Shown here: piece by piece, positions 1 through 8,877 of the stretch | Layout of the letters: each line of letters starts with the position of its first letter | How positions within the stretch are numbered: position 1 is the stretch's first letter | Assembly (NCBI RefSeq): GCF_029964055.1 | Contig: NZ_CP124836.1 | Location: 868,001-932,000, forward strand | From: Arthrobacter sp. EM1 | GTDB lineage: Bacteria; Actinomycetota; Actinomycetes; Actinomycetales; Micrococcaceae | Direction of reading: 5' to 3' | DNA length: 64,000 bases | Program-made: the position numbers and the translations under genes | Notes under the pieces: model-generated | Databases searched by the model: none | The model's input: only the letters and a program-made list of their open reading frames with translations | What the model was told of the DNA's origin: nothing

Positions 1-83
1 TTGTCCGGGGAGGTCGCGAGGGCTTCAGTTTCGTTCACCTTCATATGGTGCACTCTTCCGGTAAAGCCGCGCCACCGGAAATT

Positions 84-99
84 GTTACTTCCAGGTAAC
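84..99. promoter_or_regulatory. GTTA-N8-TAAC inverted repeat, putative TetR operator
   Basis: The sequence GTTACTTCCAGGTAAC has perfect 5-bp arms (GTTAC/GTAAC) around a 6-bp spacer and lies 15 bp before the ATG of the esterase gene. It fits the same GTTA-N8-TAAC pattern as the sites at 21876, 42029 and 42055. That the TetR protein encoded at 41333-41989 binds here is inference from the shared pattern. A repressor here would block the start region directly. Confidence 0.45.
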
Positions 100-114
100 T
101 GTAAGAATGGAGCC

Positions 115-765
115 ATGACACACGCTGTTGCCTTCCCCGCCCCTGTTGTCCTGTGGTCCCAACCGGAGCCAGAGCGGGCCGGCAGGCCGCTGCTGGTCCT
201 GCTGCACGGCTATGGGGCCAACGAAGCGGACCTTATGAGCCTGGCCGAGCTGCTGCCGCCGGAATTCGCCGTCGCGTCGGTGCGCGCCCCGATGGTCTCC
301 GGTGCAGGCTTCACCTGGTTCCCGTTGTCGGCGTCGATCGGCTACTCCCTGGACGCCGTCAAGGATGCCGCCGGGTACGTCGAGAACTGGCTCGACTCGG
401 TTCGTCCGAACCACCCGTCCGTGACGCTTTTGGGCTTTTCAATGGGGATGGCGCTCGCCACCGCGCTGTTGCGCCGGCGGCCCGCGGACTACGCCGCCGT
501 CGTCGGACTCTCCGGTTTTGCGGTCGACGCCGGTGCTGACAGCGGTTTCCGTGACGCGGAGCTGGACGGGACGGTGCCGATGTTCTGGGGCCGCGACCAG
601 CAGGATCCCGTGATCCCGGCCGAGAAGGTCGACTTCACCCTGGGCTGGGCCCGTCAACACGTTAAGCTCACCAAGGTCCTGTACACCGGAATGTGGCACG
701 GCATCAACCAGCAGGAAATCGGGCACGTCGGCGAGTTCCTGACCCATGAGGTGCTGAGGAGCTGA
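115..765 (+). CDS. alpha/beta hydrolase (carboxylesterase/phospholipase-like)
   Basis: A protein of 216 aa, counted from ATG at 115. The reading frame is open further upstream, but this ATG has a GGAG six bases before it and gives the usual length of the family. The N-terminal half contains the oxyanion-type segment LLVLLHGYGANEADL, the middle holds the nucleophile elbow GFSMG, and a late Asp (DPVIP) and His (MWHGI) complete a plausible Ser-Asp-His triad. The family (PF02230-like) hydrolyses acyl esters or lysophospholipids; the substrate cannot be read from sequence. No signal peptide is seen, so it is probably cytoplasmic. It stands alone, with a possible TetR operator just upstream. Confidence 0.85.
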   Translation: MTHAVAFPAPVVLWSQPEPERAGRPLLVLLHGYGANEADLMSLAELLPPEFAVASVRAPMVSGAGFTWFPLSASIGYSLDAVKDAAGYVENWLDSVRPNHPSVTLLGFSMGMALATALLRRRPADYAAVVGLSGFAVDAGADSGFRDAELDGTVPMFWGRDQQDPVIPAEKVDFTLGWARQHVKLTKVLYTGMWHGINQQEIGHVGEFLTHEVLRS

Positions 766-809
766 ACCGGCGGCGCCGGGGCGGACTGTGCCCGGCGCCA
801 GTGTCCGGG

Positions 810-1046
810 TTACGCTCCGGCAGGGGTACTGATCCGCACTGTCCTGCCGTTGACGGTTACGGTGTCCCCGTGGTGGAGCTGGCGGCCGCGGCGTTCGTCA
901 ATATCGCCGTTGACCTTCACGAGTCCGCCCTTGATCAGCTCCGCCGCTTCCACCCCGTCCTCAACCAGGCTGGCCAGCTTCAAGAGCTGGCCGAGCCGGA
1001 TCATGTCGTCGCGGATGGGGACCTCTGCAATTTCCGGTTTGCTCAT
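810..1046 (-). CDS. S4-domain RNA-binding protein
   Basis: A small protein of 78 aa. Nearly all of it is one S4 fold: RLGQLLKLASLVEDGVEAA, then IKGGLVKVNGDIDERRGRQL and HHGDTVTVNG, matching the YbcJ/RqcP-like S4 proteins that bind structured RNA such as rRNA or tRNA. A much longer open frame continues upstream on this strand, but that part is the shadow of the transporter gene opposite. The ATG at 1046 begins exactly where similarity to S4 proteins starts. It is divergent from the DUF606 transporter, with about 33 bp between the starts. Its precise RNA target is unknown. Confidence 0.8.
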   Translation of the reverse strand: MSKPEIAEVPIRDDMIRLGQLLKLASLVEDGVEAAELIKGGLVKVNGDIDERRGRQLHHGDTVTVNGRTVRISTPAGA

Positions 1047-1079
1047 AGAAGTAATGATGCCTGACGAAAGGGGCCAGCA

Positions 1080-2069
1080 ATGACCCACACACCCCGGCTT
1101 CCGTTCCTCGCGGGGCTGCCCCTCGCCGTGGCGGCGGGGCTGATGATGCCCGTGCAGGGCAGGATCAACGGCGCCCTGGGGACGGCGCTCGCGGACGGAA
1201 TCGGCGCCGCTGTGGTGAGTTTCTCGACCGGGCTGGTGGTGATGATCGTGATTTCGCTCGTCCTGCCGCGCGGACGGGCCGGGCTGGCGCAGATCCTGCC
1301 GGCCGTCCGGGAGCGCCGGTTCCCGCCCTACTTCGTCCTGGCCGGCTGCATCGGCGCTTTCTTCGTCTTCGCGCAGTCGTTCACGATCGGCGTGCTGGGG
1401 GTAGCCCTGTTCACGGTCGCTGCCGTGACCGGCCAGACCCTCAGCGGGCTGCTTGTCGACCGGATCGGGATTGGCCCGGCCGGCCGGAGATCCATCACCG
1501 GAATCAGGGTGCTGGGCAGCGTCCTGACCGTTGCCGCCGTCGCCTGGGCCGTATCTCCGCGCTTCTCCGGTGCTGAAGCGGGAATGTCCGATCTGCTGGT
1601 TCCGGTCCTGGTCCCCGTCCTGGCCGGCTTCCTGATGAGCTTCCAGCAGGCCATGAACGGCACCGCTGCTGTGCACTACGGCACACCGATCGCCGCTACC
1701 CTGATGAACTTCATCGCCGGCTCGGTCCTGCTCTGGGCCGCGTGGCTGGTCAAGGCCGCCGTCGCGGGTCCAGGCAACGCGCTGCCGGGGGAGTGGTGGT
1801 ACTACCTGGGCGGGCCCATGGGCTGCGTCTTTATCGGCGTCGGGGCCCTGCTGGTGCGCAGCCTGGGCGTGCTGGTGACCGGACTGGGCATGATCGCGGG
1901 CCAGCTGCTGGGTTCGCTGGGACTGGACCTGGCGTTCCCGTCACCCGGCACGGTGGTGGAGCTGCCCACCGTTCTGGGAACACTGCTGACCCTGGCCGCC
2001 ATTGTGCTCGCGAGCCTGCCGTGGCCCCGGGGTGTCCTGGGGCGGGGCCGGGGACCGGCTGCCCGGTAG
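1080..2069 (+). CDS. DMT-type membrane transporter, two DUF606 repeats (YdcZ family)
   Basis: 329 aa and very hydrophobic, with about ten membrane segments. Two DUF606 (PF04657) units are visible: LPLAVAAGLMMPVQGRINGALG begins the first, and LVPVLAGFLMSFQQAMNGTAA begins the second near residue 180. Each carries the family's small-residue plus Gln/Asn signature at the start of its first helix. Family members belong to the drug/metabolite transporter superfamily; the substrate is generally unknown. The tandem doubling within one chain gives a complete 10-helix transporter, whereas many family members are 5-helix half units. The ATG follows a GAAAGGGG ribosome site. Confidence 0.82.
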   Translation: MTHTPRLPFLAGLPLAVAAGLMMPVQGRINGALGTALADGIGAAVVSFSTGLVVMIVISLVLPRGRAGLAQILPAVRERRFPPYFVLAGCIGAFFVFAQSFTIGVLGVALFTVAAVTGQTLSGLLVDRIGIGPAGRRSITGIRVLGSVLTVAAVAWAVSPRFSGAEAGMSDLLVPVLVPVLAGFLMSFQQAMNGTAAVHYGTPIAATLMNFIAGSVLLWAAWLVKAAVAGPGNALPGEWWYYLGGPMGCVFIGVGALLVRSLGVLVTGLGMIAGQLLGSLGLDLAFPSPGTVVELPTVLGTLLTLAAIVLASLPWPRGVLGRGRGPAAR

Positions 2070-2252
2070 GCTAGGAGGCGCAGCTTCCTGCACCGCCACC
2101 ATTAAGCACTCCTCCGGGACCGGCTGGTTGGCGCGTGCCGGTGTTTGTGTTTTAGTTTTGCGTTTTTGTAGTGCCCCGACCGGCAACCAGCCGGGGTTCC
2201 GGGGCTGAGACCGCGGACCGCACCCAGCGGCCCTGTAGAAAGTGGAGTTCCC

Positions 2253-3638
2253 ATGGCAGCAAAATCCGTCCTCGACCAGATCATCTCCCTCGCCAAGCGC
2301 CGGGGTTTCGTATTCCAGGCCGGTGAAATCTATGGGGGTTCCCGTTCTGCCTGGGACTATGGGCCCCTGGGTGCCGAGCTGAAGGAAAACATCAAGCGCC
2401 AGTGGTGGCAGTCAGTGGTCCGTGGCCGCGACGACGTCGTTGGCCTGGATTCCTCGGTCATCCTGCCCCGCCAGGTCTGGGAAGCATCCGGGCACGTTGA
2501 CGTGTTCTCCGACCCGCTGGTCGAATGCCTCTCCTGCCACAAGCGTTACCGCGCCGATCACCTCGAGGAAGAATTCGAGGAGAAGAAGGGCCGTCCCCCC
2601 GAGAACGGCCTTAAGGACATCGCCTGCGCAAATTGCGGCACCCGCGGAGAATGGACCGAGCCGCAGGAATTCTCCGGCCTGCTCAAGACCTACCTCGGCC
2701 CGGTGGCCAACGAAGAGGGATTGCACTACCTGCGTCCGGAAACGGCCCAGGGCATCTTTGTGAACTTCTCCAACGTGCTCACCACGTCCCGCAAGAAGCC
2801 GCCCTTTGGCATCGGCCAGATCGGCAAGTCCTTCCGCAACGAGATCACACCGGGCAACTTCATCTTCCGCACCCGTGAGTTCGAGCAGATGGAAATGGAA
2901 TTCTTCGTCGAACCGGGCACCGACGAGCAGTGGCACCAGTACTGGATGAAGGAGCGGATGTCCTGGTACACGGGCCTCGGCATCCGGGAAGAGAACCTGC
3001 GCTTCTTCGAGCACCCGCTGGAGAAACTCAGCCACTACTCCAAGGGCACCACCGACATCGAGTACCGCTTCGGCTTCCACGGCTCGGAGTGGGGTGAGCT
3101 TGAGGGCGTCGCCAACCGCACCGACTTCGACCTCTCCACCCACGCCAAGGCCTCCGGCCAGGACCTGAGCTACTTTAACCAGGCCACCAACGAGCGCTAC
3201 ACCCCGTACGTGATTGAACCGGCCGCCGGGCTGACCCGTTCGTTTATGGCGTTTATGATCGACGCGTACACCGAGGACGAGGCACCCAACTCCAAGGGCG
3301 GCGTCGACGTCCGCACAGTACTCAAGCTTGATCCGCGCCTGGCCCCGGTCAAGGCGGCAGTGCTTCCGCTCAGCCGGAACGAGGATCTGTCCCCGAAGGC
3401 CAAGGACCTCGCTGCCCAGCTGCGCAAAAGCTGGAACATCGAGTTCGACGACGCCGGCGCCATCGGCCGCCGCTACCGCCGTCAGGACGAAATCGGCACG
3501 CCGTTCTGCATCACAGTGGACTTCGAGACCCTGGACGACCAGGCCGTCACCATCCGCGAACGCGACACCATGAGCCAGGAGCGCGTTTCCCTGGACAAGG
3601 TGGAGGGTTACCTGGCCGCACGGCTGATCGGCGCCTGA
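2253..3638 (+). CDS. glyS: glycyl-tRNA synthetase
   Basis: 461 aa class II synthetase of the dimeric alpha-2 type used by actinobacteria and archaea. It charges tRNA-Gly with glycine using ATP. Visible parts are the N-terminal catalytic start ([19 protein letters not shown]), a zinc-finger-like insertion with CLSCHKRY and [10 protein letters not shown], motif 2 ([19 protein letters not shown]), motif 3 ([14 protein letters not shown]) and an anticodon-binding C-terminal domain from about residue 365. The start ATG at 2253 is preceded by a GTGGAG ribosome site. A GNAT gene follows only 2 bp after the stop, so the two are probably co-transcribed. Confidence 0.96.
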   Translation: MAAKSVLDQIISLAKRRGFVFQAGEIYGGSRSAWDYGPLGAELKENIKRQWWQSVVRGRDDVVGLDSSVILPRQVWEASGHVDVFSDPLVECLSCHKRYRADHLEEEFEEKKGRPPENGLKDIACANCGTRGEWTEPQEFSGLLKTYLGPVANEEGLHYLRPETAQGIFVNFSNVLTTSRKKPPFGIGQIGKSFRNEITPGNFIFRTREFEQMEMEFFVEPGTDEQWHQYWMKERMSWYTGLGIREENLRFFEHPLEKLSHYSKGTTDIEYRFGFHGSEWGELEGVANRTDFDLSTHAKASGQDLSYFNQATNERYTPYVIEPAAGLTRSFMAFMIDAYTEDEAPNSKGGVDVRTVLKLDPRLAPVKAAVLPLSRNEDLSPKAKDLAAQLRKSWNIEFDDAGAIGRRYRRQDEIGTPFCITVDFETLDDQAVTIRERDTMSQERVSLDKVEGYLAARLIGA

Positions 3639-3640
3639 TC

Positions 3641-4639
3641 GTGGCGATCGCATACCGTCAATGGCGCGACGGCGACGACCTGGCACTGCTCGAAATCTGG
3701 GGCGGGCCCGAGACCGAGCAGGCCCGGCAGTTCCGCGGTACTTTGGCCCCCTCGGGCGGGGCGCCGTGGCGGCGCTGCATCGTGGCCGAGGACGTCGTCG
3801 ACGGTGTGGCCATCCCGGTCGCGGCCGGCGTTGTGCACGAGGCCTCGTTGCACCCGGAACGGCTCTGGGCCTACATCGAGGTTGACCGGCACCACCGCCG
3901 CACGGGCGTCGGCTCGACGCTGCTGACCATGCTGCGGCACGAGGCGGCCCAGTCGCCGTCCGGTGTCAGCCGGCTGCGGACCAAGGTGGAGCCGGGCACC
4001 CCCGGCGCGGCCTTCGTCGAGGCGGCAGGGATGGTGCCGATCCAGCGTTCCCGGCTCGTCGTCGTCGACCCCGGCGCGCTTAAGCTGCCCGTTTTCGGCG
4101 ACGGTTCCGAGGCTGCTGCCTCCGAGCAGGTGGAGGACCTGGCCACCGGTTCGGTGGAGCTCAGCGATGTGGTGGGACGCTACTACACGTCCGTGCACGG
4201 CTGGGACAGCCCGGGTGAGCTCAGTATTGCCAAGGTCCAGCGCTTGTTCCTGGACGAGCTCAGCGGAGCGCACGGCGCGATTGTGCTGCGCGCACCGAAG
4301 GCCAGTGCCTTCGGTGCGGGGGTGCCGGCCAGCAGGAAGGGCAGGCTCGAGGCTTTTGCCATCAGCTACGCCGAGCTCGTACCCGTCGACGGAACGGCGG
4401 GCGAAGCCCCGTCCGGCCAGCCCACCGACGTATTCCTGGGCCACGAGCCGAACCTCTCCGCGGACGAAGCCCAGGCAGCGGTTCGGGACTTGCTGGCGCT
4501 GATTGCGTTCCAGCACCCGGTGCTGCTGGAACTGGACGACTCGATGTCGGCGCTGAGCGCCGTCGTCGAGCCGCTGCTCGAAAGCGGCAAAGCCCGTCTG
4601 CAGGGTGCCAATACGCTGGTGGTCTCGGACCCGGCCTAG
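3641..4639 (+). CDS. GNAT family N-acetyltransferase
   Basis: 332 aa, beginning with GTG two bases after the glyS stop. The first GNAT domain (residues about 1-150) shows the acetyl-CoA-binding element in HHRRTGVGSTLLTMLRHEA, followed by a second, more divergent GNAT-like half. Double-GNAT proteins of this length are common in Micrococcaceae. They acetylate amino groups of small molecules or proteins, but the substrate cannot be inferred. Coupling to glyS suggests joint transcription rather than a known joint function. The gene ends at a strong convergent hairpin. Confidence 0.8.
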   Translation: MAIAYRQWRDGDDLALLEIWGGPETEQARQFRGTLAPSGGAPWRRCIVAEDVVDGVAIPVAAGVVHEASLHPERLWAYIEVDRHHRRTGVGSTLLTMLRHEAAQSPSGVSRLRTKVEPGTPGAAFVEAAGMVPIQRSRLVVVDPGALKLPVFGDGSEAAASEQVEDLATGSVELSDVVGRYYTSVHGWDSPGELSIAKVQRLFLDELSGAHGAIVLRAPKASAFGAGVPASRKGRLEAFAISYAELVPVDGTAGEAPSGQPTDVFLGHEPNLSADEAQAAVRDLLALIAFQHPVLLELDDSMSALSAVVEPLLESGKARLQGANTLVVSDPA

Positions 4640-4649
4640 CCATTAACTC

Positions 4650-4709
4650 AACTGACCCGCAGTTGCGGCCGTTATGAAGCGTGATAACGGCCACAGCTGC
4701 GGGTCAGTT
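4650..4709. terminator. long bidirectional terminator hairpin
   Basis: An inverted repeat with arms AACTGACCCGCAG... and ...CTGCGGGTCAGTT, extended inward by CCGTTAT/ATAACGG, folds into a stem of more than 20 bp with few mismatches. It sits in the short gap between the convergent GNAT and AtoE genes and can stop transcription from both sides. The stem ends in AA/TT tracts, not in a long T run. Confidence 0.75.
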
Positions 4710-4720
4710 TGCGTGCAGGC

Positions 4721-6187
4721 CTATTTACCCGGCGGCATCACCGGGGGAACGAAGTCGAACGTCATGCCCAGGAGCCAGACGAGCAGCAGCACCACCGGCA
4801 GGTGGAACACAAACTGCAGGAAGGTAAAGCCCACCAGGTCCCGGGCCCGCAACTTCAGCACGGCGAGCAACGGAAGCATAAAAAACGGGTTGATCAGGTT
4901 CGGCAGGGCCTCGGCGATGTTATAGATCTGCACGGTCCAGCCGAGGTTCATCTGGACGTCGGTGGCCGACTGCATCACGTACGGCGCCTCGACGAGCCAC
5001 TTGCCGCCACCAGAGGGGACAAGCAGGCCGAGCAGGGCGGTGTACAGCGCAATAACGACGGCGAACCCGCCGCCGCTGCCGATGCCCGAGAAGAACTCGG
5101 CCAGGTGCGCGGAGATGGTCATCCCGCCGTTGCCGGTGGCCTTGGTGAGGATCGCGGCCATCGCCGCATAGAGCGGGAACTGGACCAGGATTCCGGCGGT
5201 CGCCGGAACAGCCTTGGTGACGGCCTGCAGGAAGTTCCGCGGGGTCCCGTGCAGCACCAGGCCCAGGATGAGGAAGACCAGCAGGTAGCCGTTGAGGCTG
5301 CTCACCACGGTGAGGAAGGGCTTGGTAAGGAACTGCGAGATAAGCCAGCCGAGTGTCAGGATGCCGGCCAGCACCGGCAGGATGATGCTGTATTCGAGCC
5401 ACTCGCCCGGGCGCGAACGCGGTGCCGGTTCGCCCGGCGCGTCGTCAAGGTCGACGCCGAGGTCCGCGGCGGTGCGGATGGCGCCGCCCCGGGGCGCCGA
5501 GAAGTGCGCGATGACTGTGGTCAGCGCCATCAGGATTGCCAGGGTGAGCAGCGACTGCCACGTGAAGATGGTGGTGCCGAAGTCCAGGATGCCGGTGATC
5601 TTCAGCAGTGCCGGCGGCAGTGAGGCGGCGGTGGCCTGCAGCTGTGCTGCGGAGGAGGACAGCCCGAGCGCCCAGACGGCGCCGAGGCCCATAAAGGCTG
5701 CGGCGCCAAGCGCGCGGTAATCTACCGTCAAGTCTTTGCGGCGGGCTATGGCACGGGCCAGCAGGCCGCCGAAGATGAGGCTCAGGCCCCAGTTCAGGAA
5801 GGACACCGACATTGACATCAGCGCGACAAAGCTGACCGCGGTTTGGGCGGTGGCCGGGACGAGGGCCAGCCGGCTGATCAGCTTGGCTACGGGCGGTGAG
5901 GTCGCCACAACGTAGCCGGTCAGCACCACCATCGCCATCTGCAGGGTAAAGGCCGTCAGGTCCCAGAATCCGTTGCCGAATGAATCGGCGATGGACTGGG
6001 GCGAAGCTCCGATGGCCAAGGCGGCCACAGCGATGATGATGACGCCGGCCAGGGCGAAGACGTAGGCGTCCGGAAACCACTTCTCGGTCCACGCGGCCAA
6101 CCGTTGGGCTATCCGGGCGAGACCGCGTTCTTCGCCGCTTTCGCTTTTGCTCAGGACTGTGTTTGCCACAGGGGTGTACCTCTCCAT
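4721..6187 (-). CDS. short-chain fatty acid transporter, AtoE family
   Basis: 488 aa integral membrane protein. A cytoplasmic N-terminal segment (RIAQRLAAWTEKWFPDAYVF) leads into many hydrophobic helices; the conserved stretch LLGLLVPSGGGKWLVEAP and the late IYNIAEALPNLINPFFMLPLL are characteristic of the AtoE family (PF02667), which takes up short-chain fatty acids such as butyrate. The length matches the family (about 440-480). It is single, convergent with the GNAT gene. In this window, which also holds acyl-CoA dehydrogenases and an acetoacetyl-CoA transferase, uptake of short-chain acids fits, but no operon linkage is present. Confidence 0.87.
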   Translation of the reverse strand: MERYTPVANTVLSKSESGEERGLARIAQRLAAWTEKWFPDAYVFALAGVIIIAVAALAIGASPQSIADSFGNGFWDLTAFTLQMAMVVLTGYVVATSPPVAKLISRLALVPATAQTAVSFVALMSMSVSFLNWGLSLIFGGLLARAIARRKDLTVDYRALGAAAFMGLGAVWALGLSSSAAQLQATAASLPPALLKITGILDFGTTIFTWQSLLTLAILMALTTVIAHFSAPRGGAIRTAADLGVDLDDAPGEPAPRSRPGEWLEYSIILPVLAGILTLGWLISQFLTKPFLTVVSSLNGYLLVFLILGLVLHGTPRNFLQAVTKAVPATAGILVQFPLYAAMAAILTKATGNGGMTISAHLAEFFSGIGSGGGFAVVIALYTALLGLLVPSGGGKWLVEAPYVMQSATDVQMNLGWTVQIYNIAEALPNLINPFFMLPLLAVLKLRARDLVGFTFLQFVFHLPVVLLLVWLLGMTFDFVPPVMPPGK

Positions 6188-6241
6188 TGAGTGCTCATTT
6201 GTACCCGTAGGAGTGTAGCCAAACGATGGCGGTATCCAGGC

Positions 6242-7072
6242 TTATCGGCGCCGGCCGCCTGCGCGCCGCGGACCTTCGGCCTTGTCCAGCCGCCTGCGTT
6301 CGTCCTCGGTAGGTGCTCCGCCGCCGAGGGCCGCGGGCATCCACCACGCACCCGGGGCCGGGTCCAGGGGGAAGTCCGCGATGCAGGTATCGATGCCAGC
6401 CTGCAGGGACCGTCGCAGCGAGTCGGTGGCCGCCCGGGCGTCCTGGGACGGGTCGACGCAGACCGGTTCCCCGACGTGGATCCGGACCGGCGCGCGCCAG
6501 GCGCGGGCAGGGGAAAAGCCGTGGTTCCTGGTCATCAGCCGGTGGGCGCCCCAGACGGACACAGGGATGATGGGCACCCCGGCCTCGGCCGCCATCCGCA
6601 CCGCGCCGGTCTTGCACTCGCGCACGCGGAAGCTGCGGCTGACGCCGGCCTCCGGCAGGATCGCGATGATCTCGCCCGCGCGGAGCTTTTCCACGGCGGC
6701 GTCGTAGGCATGGGCGCCGGTTCCATAGCCGACGACGATGTGCCCGGCTGCGCTGATGGCCGGGCCCGCGAACCAGTGGTCGGCCGCCCCCTGGGTGATG
6801 AGGAAGCGCATCTGGGCCTTGGCGCGCCACCAGAGCAGCACTTCGGCGAAGGCGAAGTCGAGGTACCCGAAGTGGGTGATCGCGACGACGGCGCCACGGC
6901 CCGGGACCACCCGCCGGGACCGACCCTCCCGGCCCCCGCCGCGGGACTCCGGCGCCGGGAGGTGTTCCTGCCCGGTCACGATGACCCGGATCCGGAAGAG
7001 CCGGCGCAGCATTCGCCCGGTGCTGACGATCACGCGGTAGAAGCCGTCATTGGGCCTGGGGCGCCAGGGCAT
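6242..7072 (-). CDS. lysophospholipid acyltransferase family protein (PlsC-like)
   Basis: 276 aa from the ATG at 7072; the frame is open above it, but this start lies one base after the stop of the preceding gene. The acyltransferase block HX4D appears as HFGYLD near residue 70, followed by PEAGVSRS (the PEGTRS-type block) and VPIIPVSVWG, so both catalytic and glycerol-phosphate-binding motifs are in place in modified form. Such enzymes acylate lysophosphatidate or related acceptors at the membrane. It is the last gene of a tight three-gene operon with a DUF1295 protein and a hydrolase, which suggests a lipid-related pathway. The Arg-rich tail is likely disordered. Confidence 0.82.
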   Translation of the reverse strand: MPWRPRPNDGFYRVIVSTGRMLRRLFRIRVIVTGQEHLPAPESRGGGREGRSRRVVPGRGAVVAITHFGYLDFAFAEVLLWWRAKAQMRFLITQGAADHWFAGPAISAAGHIVVGYGTGAHAYDAAVEKLRAGEIIAILPEAGVSRSFRVRECKTGAVRMAAEAGVPIIPVSVWGAHRLMTRNHGFSPARAWRAPVRIHVGEPVCVDPSQDARAATDSLRRSLQAGIDTCIADFPLDPAPGAWWMPAALGGGAPTEDERRRLDKAEGPRRAGGRRR

Positions 7073-7073
7073 G

Positions 7074-7886
7074 TCAGCGACCGCCCTGAATCCGGCGGGG
7101 CGGCAGGGGCAGGAAGCCCGACGTGGACTCCACATATTCCTTATAGCCCGGGCGGGCGGACATGGCCTTCTCGGTCAACGGCTTGCCGGATTTGCCCGCT
7201 AGCAGCCAGATCATCAGTGCAGGGGAGAGGACCGTCAATACCCCCGGCCAGGAATCTGCGGCCACCAGGAAGATTCCGGTCCAAACAGCGGCGTCGCCGA
7301 AGTAGTTCGGGTGCCGGGTGTAACGCCAAAGCCCTGTGTTGAGCACGGTCCCGCGCCGGGACGGATCATCCTTGAACTGCGCCAGCTGCCAGTCGCCAAC
7401 CGCCTCGAAAACAAAACCGACAGTCCACAGCAGCACACCAAGCCATGCCAGCCAGCCAAGGTTTCCGGTGCCGAACATCCCGACCTGGACGGTCAGGGAG
7501 ACGAAGAACAGGATCACACCCTGCGGCAGGTAGACCTTGCGCACCGCGTAGCTGTTGCGGGACCCCGGAGCTGAGGAGAGCATGTCGACGTAGCGGGGAT
7601 CCTCGTGGCCGCCGCGGGCCCGAAGCCCGATGTGGACGGCGAGGCGGATGCCCCAGACCGCCACCAGCGCCAGCAGCAGCAGCCGCCGGCCGCCGTCGCC
7701 GGCTCCGGCGGAAAGGAACCAGGAGATGACGGCCGCCACTACAAAGCCCAGGCCCCAGACGGTGTCGATGACGGAGTGGCGGTTCTGCCGGACGGCGATG
7801 CTGAAGGTGATGGCCAGCAGCACCACAAGGCCCGCCGCCACCCACGGCAGGCTGGCCAGGAAGCCGGTGAGCGGAAAGTCCGCCAT
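7074..7886 (-). CDS. DUF1295 / steroid 5-alpha-reductase-like membrane protein
   Basis: 270 aa from ATG at 7886, which overlaps the previous stop by one base (TAATG). About seven membrane helices are predicted by eye. The C-terminal signature TGLWRYTRHPNYFGDAAVW is the hallmark of DUF1295 and related isoprenylcysteine methyltransferase/5-alpha-reductase folds. Members are thought to reduce or methylate lipid substrates in the membrane, but few are characterised. Genetic coupling with an acyltransferase and an alpha/beta hydrolase supports a role in lipid modification, which is inference only. Confidence 0.82.
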   Translation of the reverse strand: MADFPLTGFLASLPWVAAGLVVLLAITFSIAVRQNRHSVIDTVWGLGFVVAAVISWFLSAGAGDGGRRLLLLALVAVWGIRLAVHIGLRARGGHEDPRYVDMLSSAPGSRNSYAVRKVYLPQGVILFFVSLTVQVGMFGTGNLGWLAWLGVLLWTVGFVFEAVGDWQLAQFKDDPSRRGTVLNTGLWRYTRHPNYFGDAAVWTGIFLVAADSWPGVLTVLSPALMIWLLAGKSGKPLTEKAMSARPGYKEYVESTSGFLPLPPRRIQGGR

Positions 7887-8635
7887 TACAGCACCACCGG
7901 GAGGCTGGCGGCGGCGGGAAGGAGGCTGCGGAACGAGCCGGCGCCGCCGTGTGGGTCCGGCCTTGAACCGCCCGCGAACGCATCGAGGATAAAACCGTTG
8001 GCGAGCAAGTTCCACAGGTGCAGCCGGCGGAACATAAAGTGCCCTGCTCCCTTGAGGGAGACGTAGTCCACGGACTCGGCGACGCCGTCGGCCCGGCGGG
8101 CATACGCGAGCGAGTTCCCGGGGCTGGTCCAGCGGTCCTCGGTGCCATGGACGATCAGGATCCGGCGGCCGGCCACTCGCTCCACCGGGGTTTCGGCGTT
8201 AAGCCAGGGCGCAAGGGCGACGACGGCTTCCACCTGCGGGTGGTCCGCGACGCAGAGTGCGGTCAAGCCCCCCATCGAGTGGCCCAGAAGATAGATCGGA
8301 ACCCCAGGATGTTCACGGCTGATGTGGTTCAGTGCCCACCGGGCATCCTGGACCGGGGACATCGCCGCGCCGTTCCAGCCCCGGTACCGGTTCCGAAGAG
8401 TCCAGACTGCCAGGCCATCGTCAGTGCCGGCGTTGCGGAGGGCGCGGGCGAAGGGCAGCATCCGGGCCGGACTCAGGTGCCGGGCACGGACGGATTCGAA
8501 GCTGTCGGACCGTCCGCCGTGCAGGACCAGGGCAACTCCCCGGGTTTCCCCGGCTGCCGCGGCAATGCTCAATACGGCCTTGGCGGCGGGGCCCGGGCGC
8601 TCAGGTTCGCGGTCGTCTAACTTGCGTATGGCCAT
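7886..8635 (-). CDS. alpha/beta hydrolase
   Basis: 249 aa from ATG at 8635, chosen because a clear GGAGGT lies five bases upstream; an open frame extends further but lacks such a site. Motifs are the oxyanion region ALVLHGGRSDSFES, the nucleophile elbow GHSMGG, an Asp in HGTEDRWTSP and the His in GAGHFMFRR, giving a full catalytic triad. It is a serine hydrolase of the dienelactone-hydrolase/lysophospholipase kind, probably cytoplasmic. It is the first gene of the three-gene operon running down to 6242. Confidence 0.86.
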   Translation of the reverse strand: MAIRKLDDREPERPGPAAKAVLSIAAAAGETRGVALVLHGGRSDSFESVRARHLSPARMLPFARALRNAGTDDGLAVWTLRNRYRGWNGAAMSPVQDARWALNHISREHPGVPIYLLGHSMGGLTALCVADHPQVEAVVALAPWLNAETPVERVAGRRILIVHGTEDRWTSPGNSLAYARRADGVAESVDYVSLKGAGHFMFRRLHLWNLLANGFILDAFAGGSRPDPHGGAGSFRSLLPAAASLPVVL

Positions 8636-8655
8636 GCCGTACCTCCACATCGTGT

Positions 8656-8694
8656 CCGTCGTTTTCAACCGTCGTTTTTAACCGTCGTTTCCAA
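8656..8694. repeat. three tandem 13-bp repeats
   Basis: The units CCGTCGTTTTCAA, CCGTCGTTTTTAA and CCGTCGTTTCCAA follow each other directly, about 20-60 bp upstream of the hydrolase start at 8635. They lie where its promoter and 5' leader should be. They may be regulator-binding repeats or replication slippage. Confidence 0.6.
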
Positions 8695-8877
8695 CCATAG
8701 GGCGCAGCGCCCGCAGTGGGGCTCCGAGCCGCAGGGCGCGTCAGGTCCCGCGGTTCCCGGGGACGGCCCACAGGACATTCGGAGCAGTGCCCGGGAAAGA
8801 TGGGCTTTAGAGCTGGGACGCGTGCCCTGCGGGCGTACCGGCCGCATCCTATTGACGGGTTCTGGGTGAAGGAATAA

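Noticed and set aside
2196..2252. CTGAGACCGCGGACCGC before glyS, similar to the CTGAGA element of TPP riboswitches and to T-box ACCGCG.
   Set aside because: The second conserved TPP block (CCTGATC-GGGTAAT) is missing, and no T-box AGGGTGG or antiterminator is seen; glyS is not a thiamine gene.
4650..4709. Inverted repeat as the end of an insertion sequence.
   Set aside because: The two arms face each other directly in a convergent intergenic gap with no transposase; it fits a bidirectional terminator.
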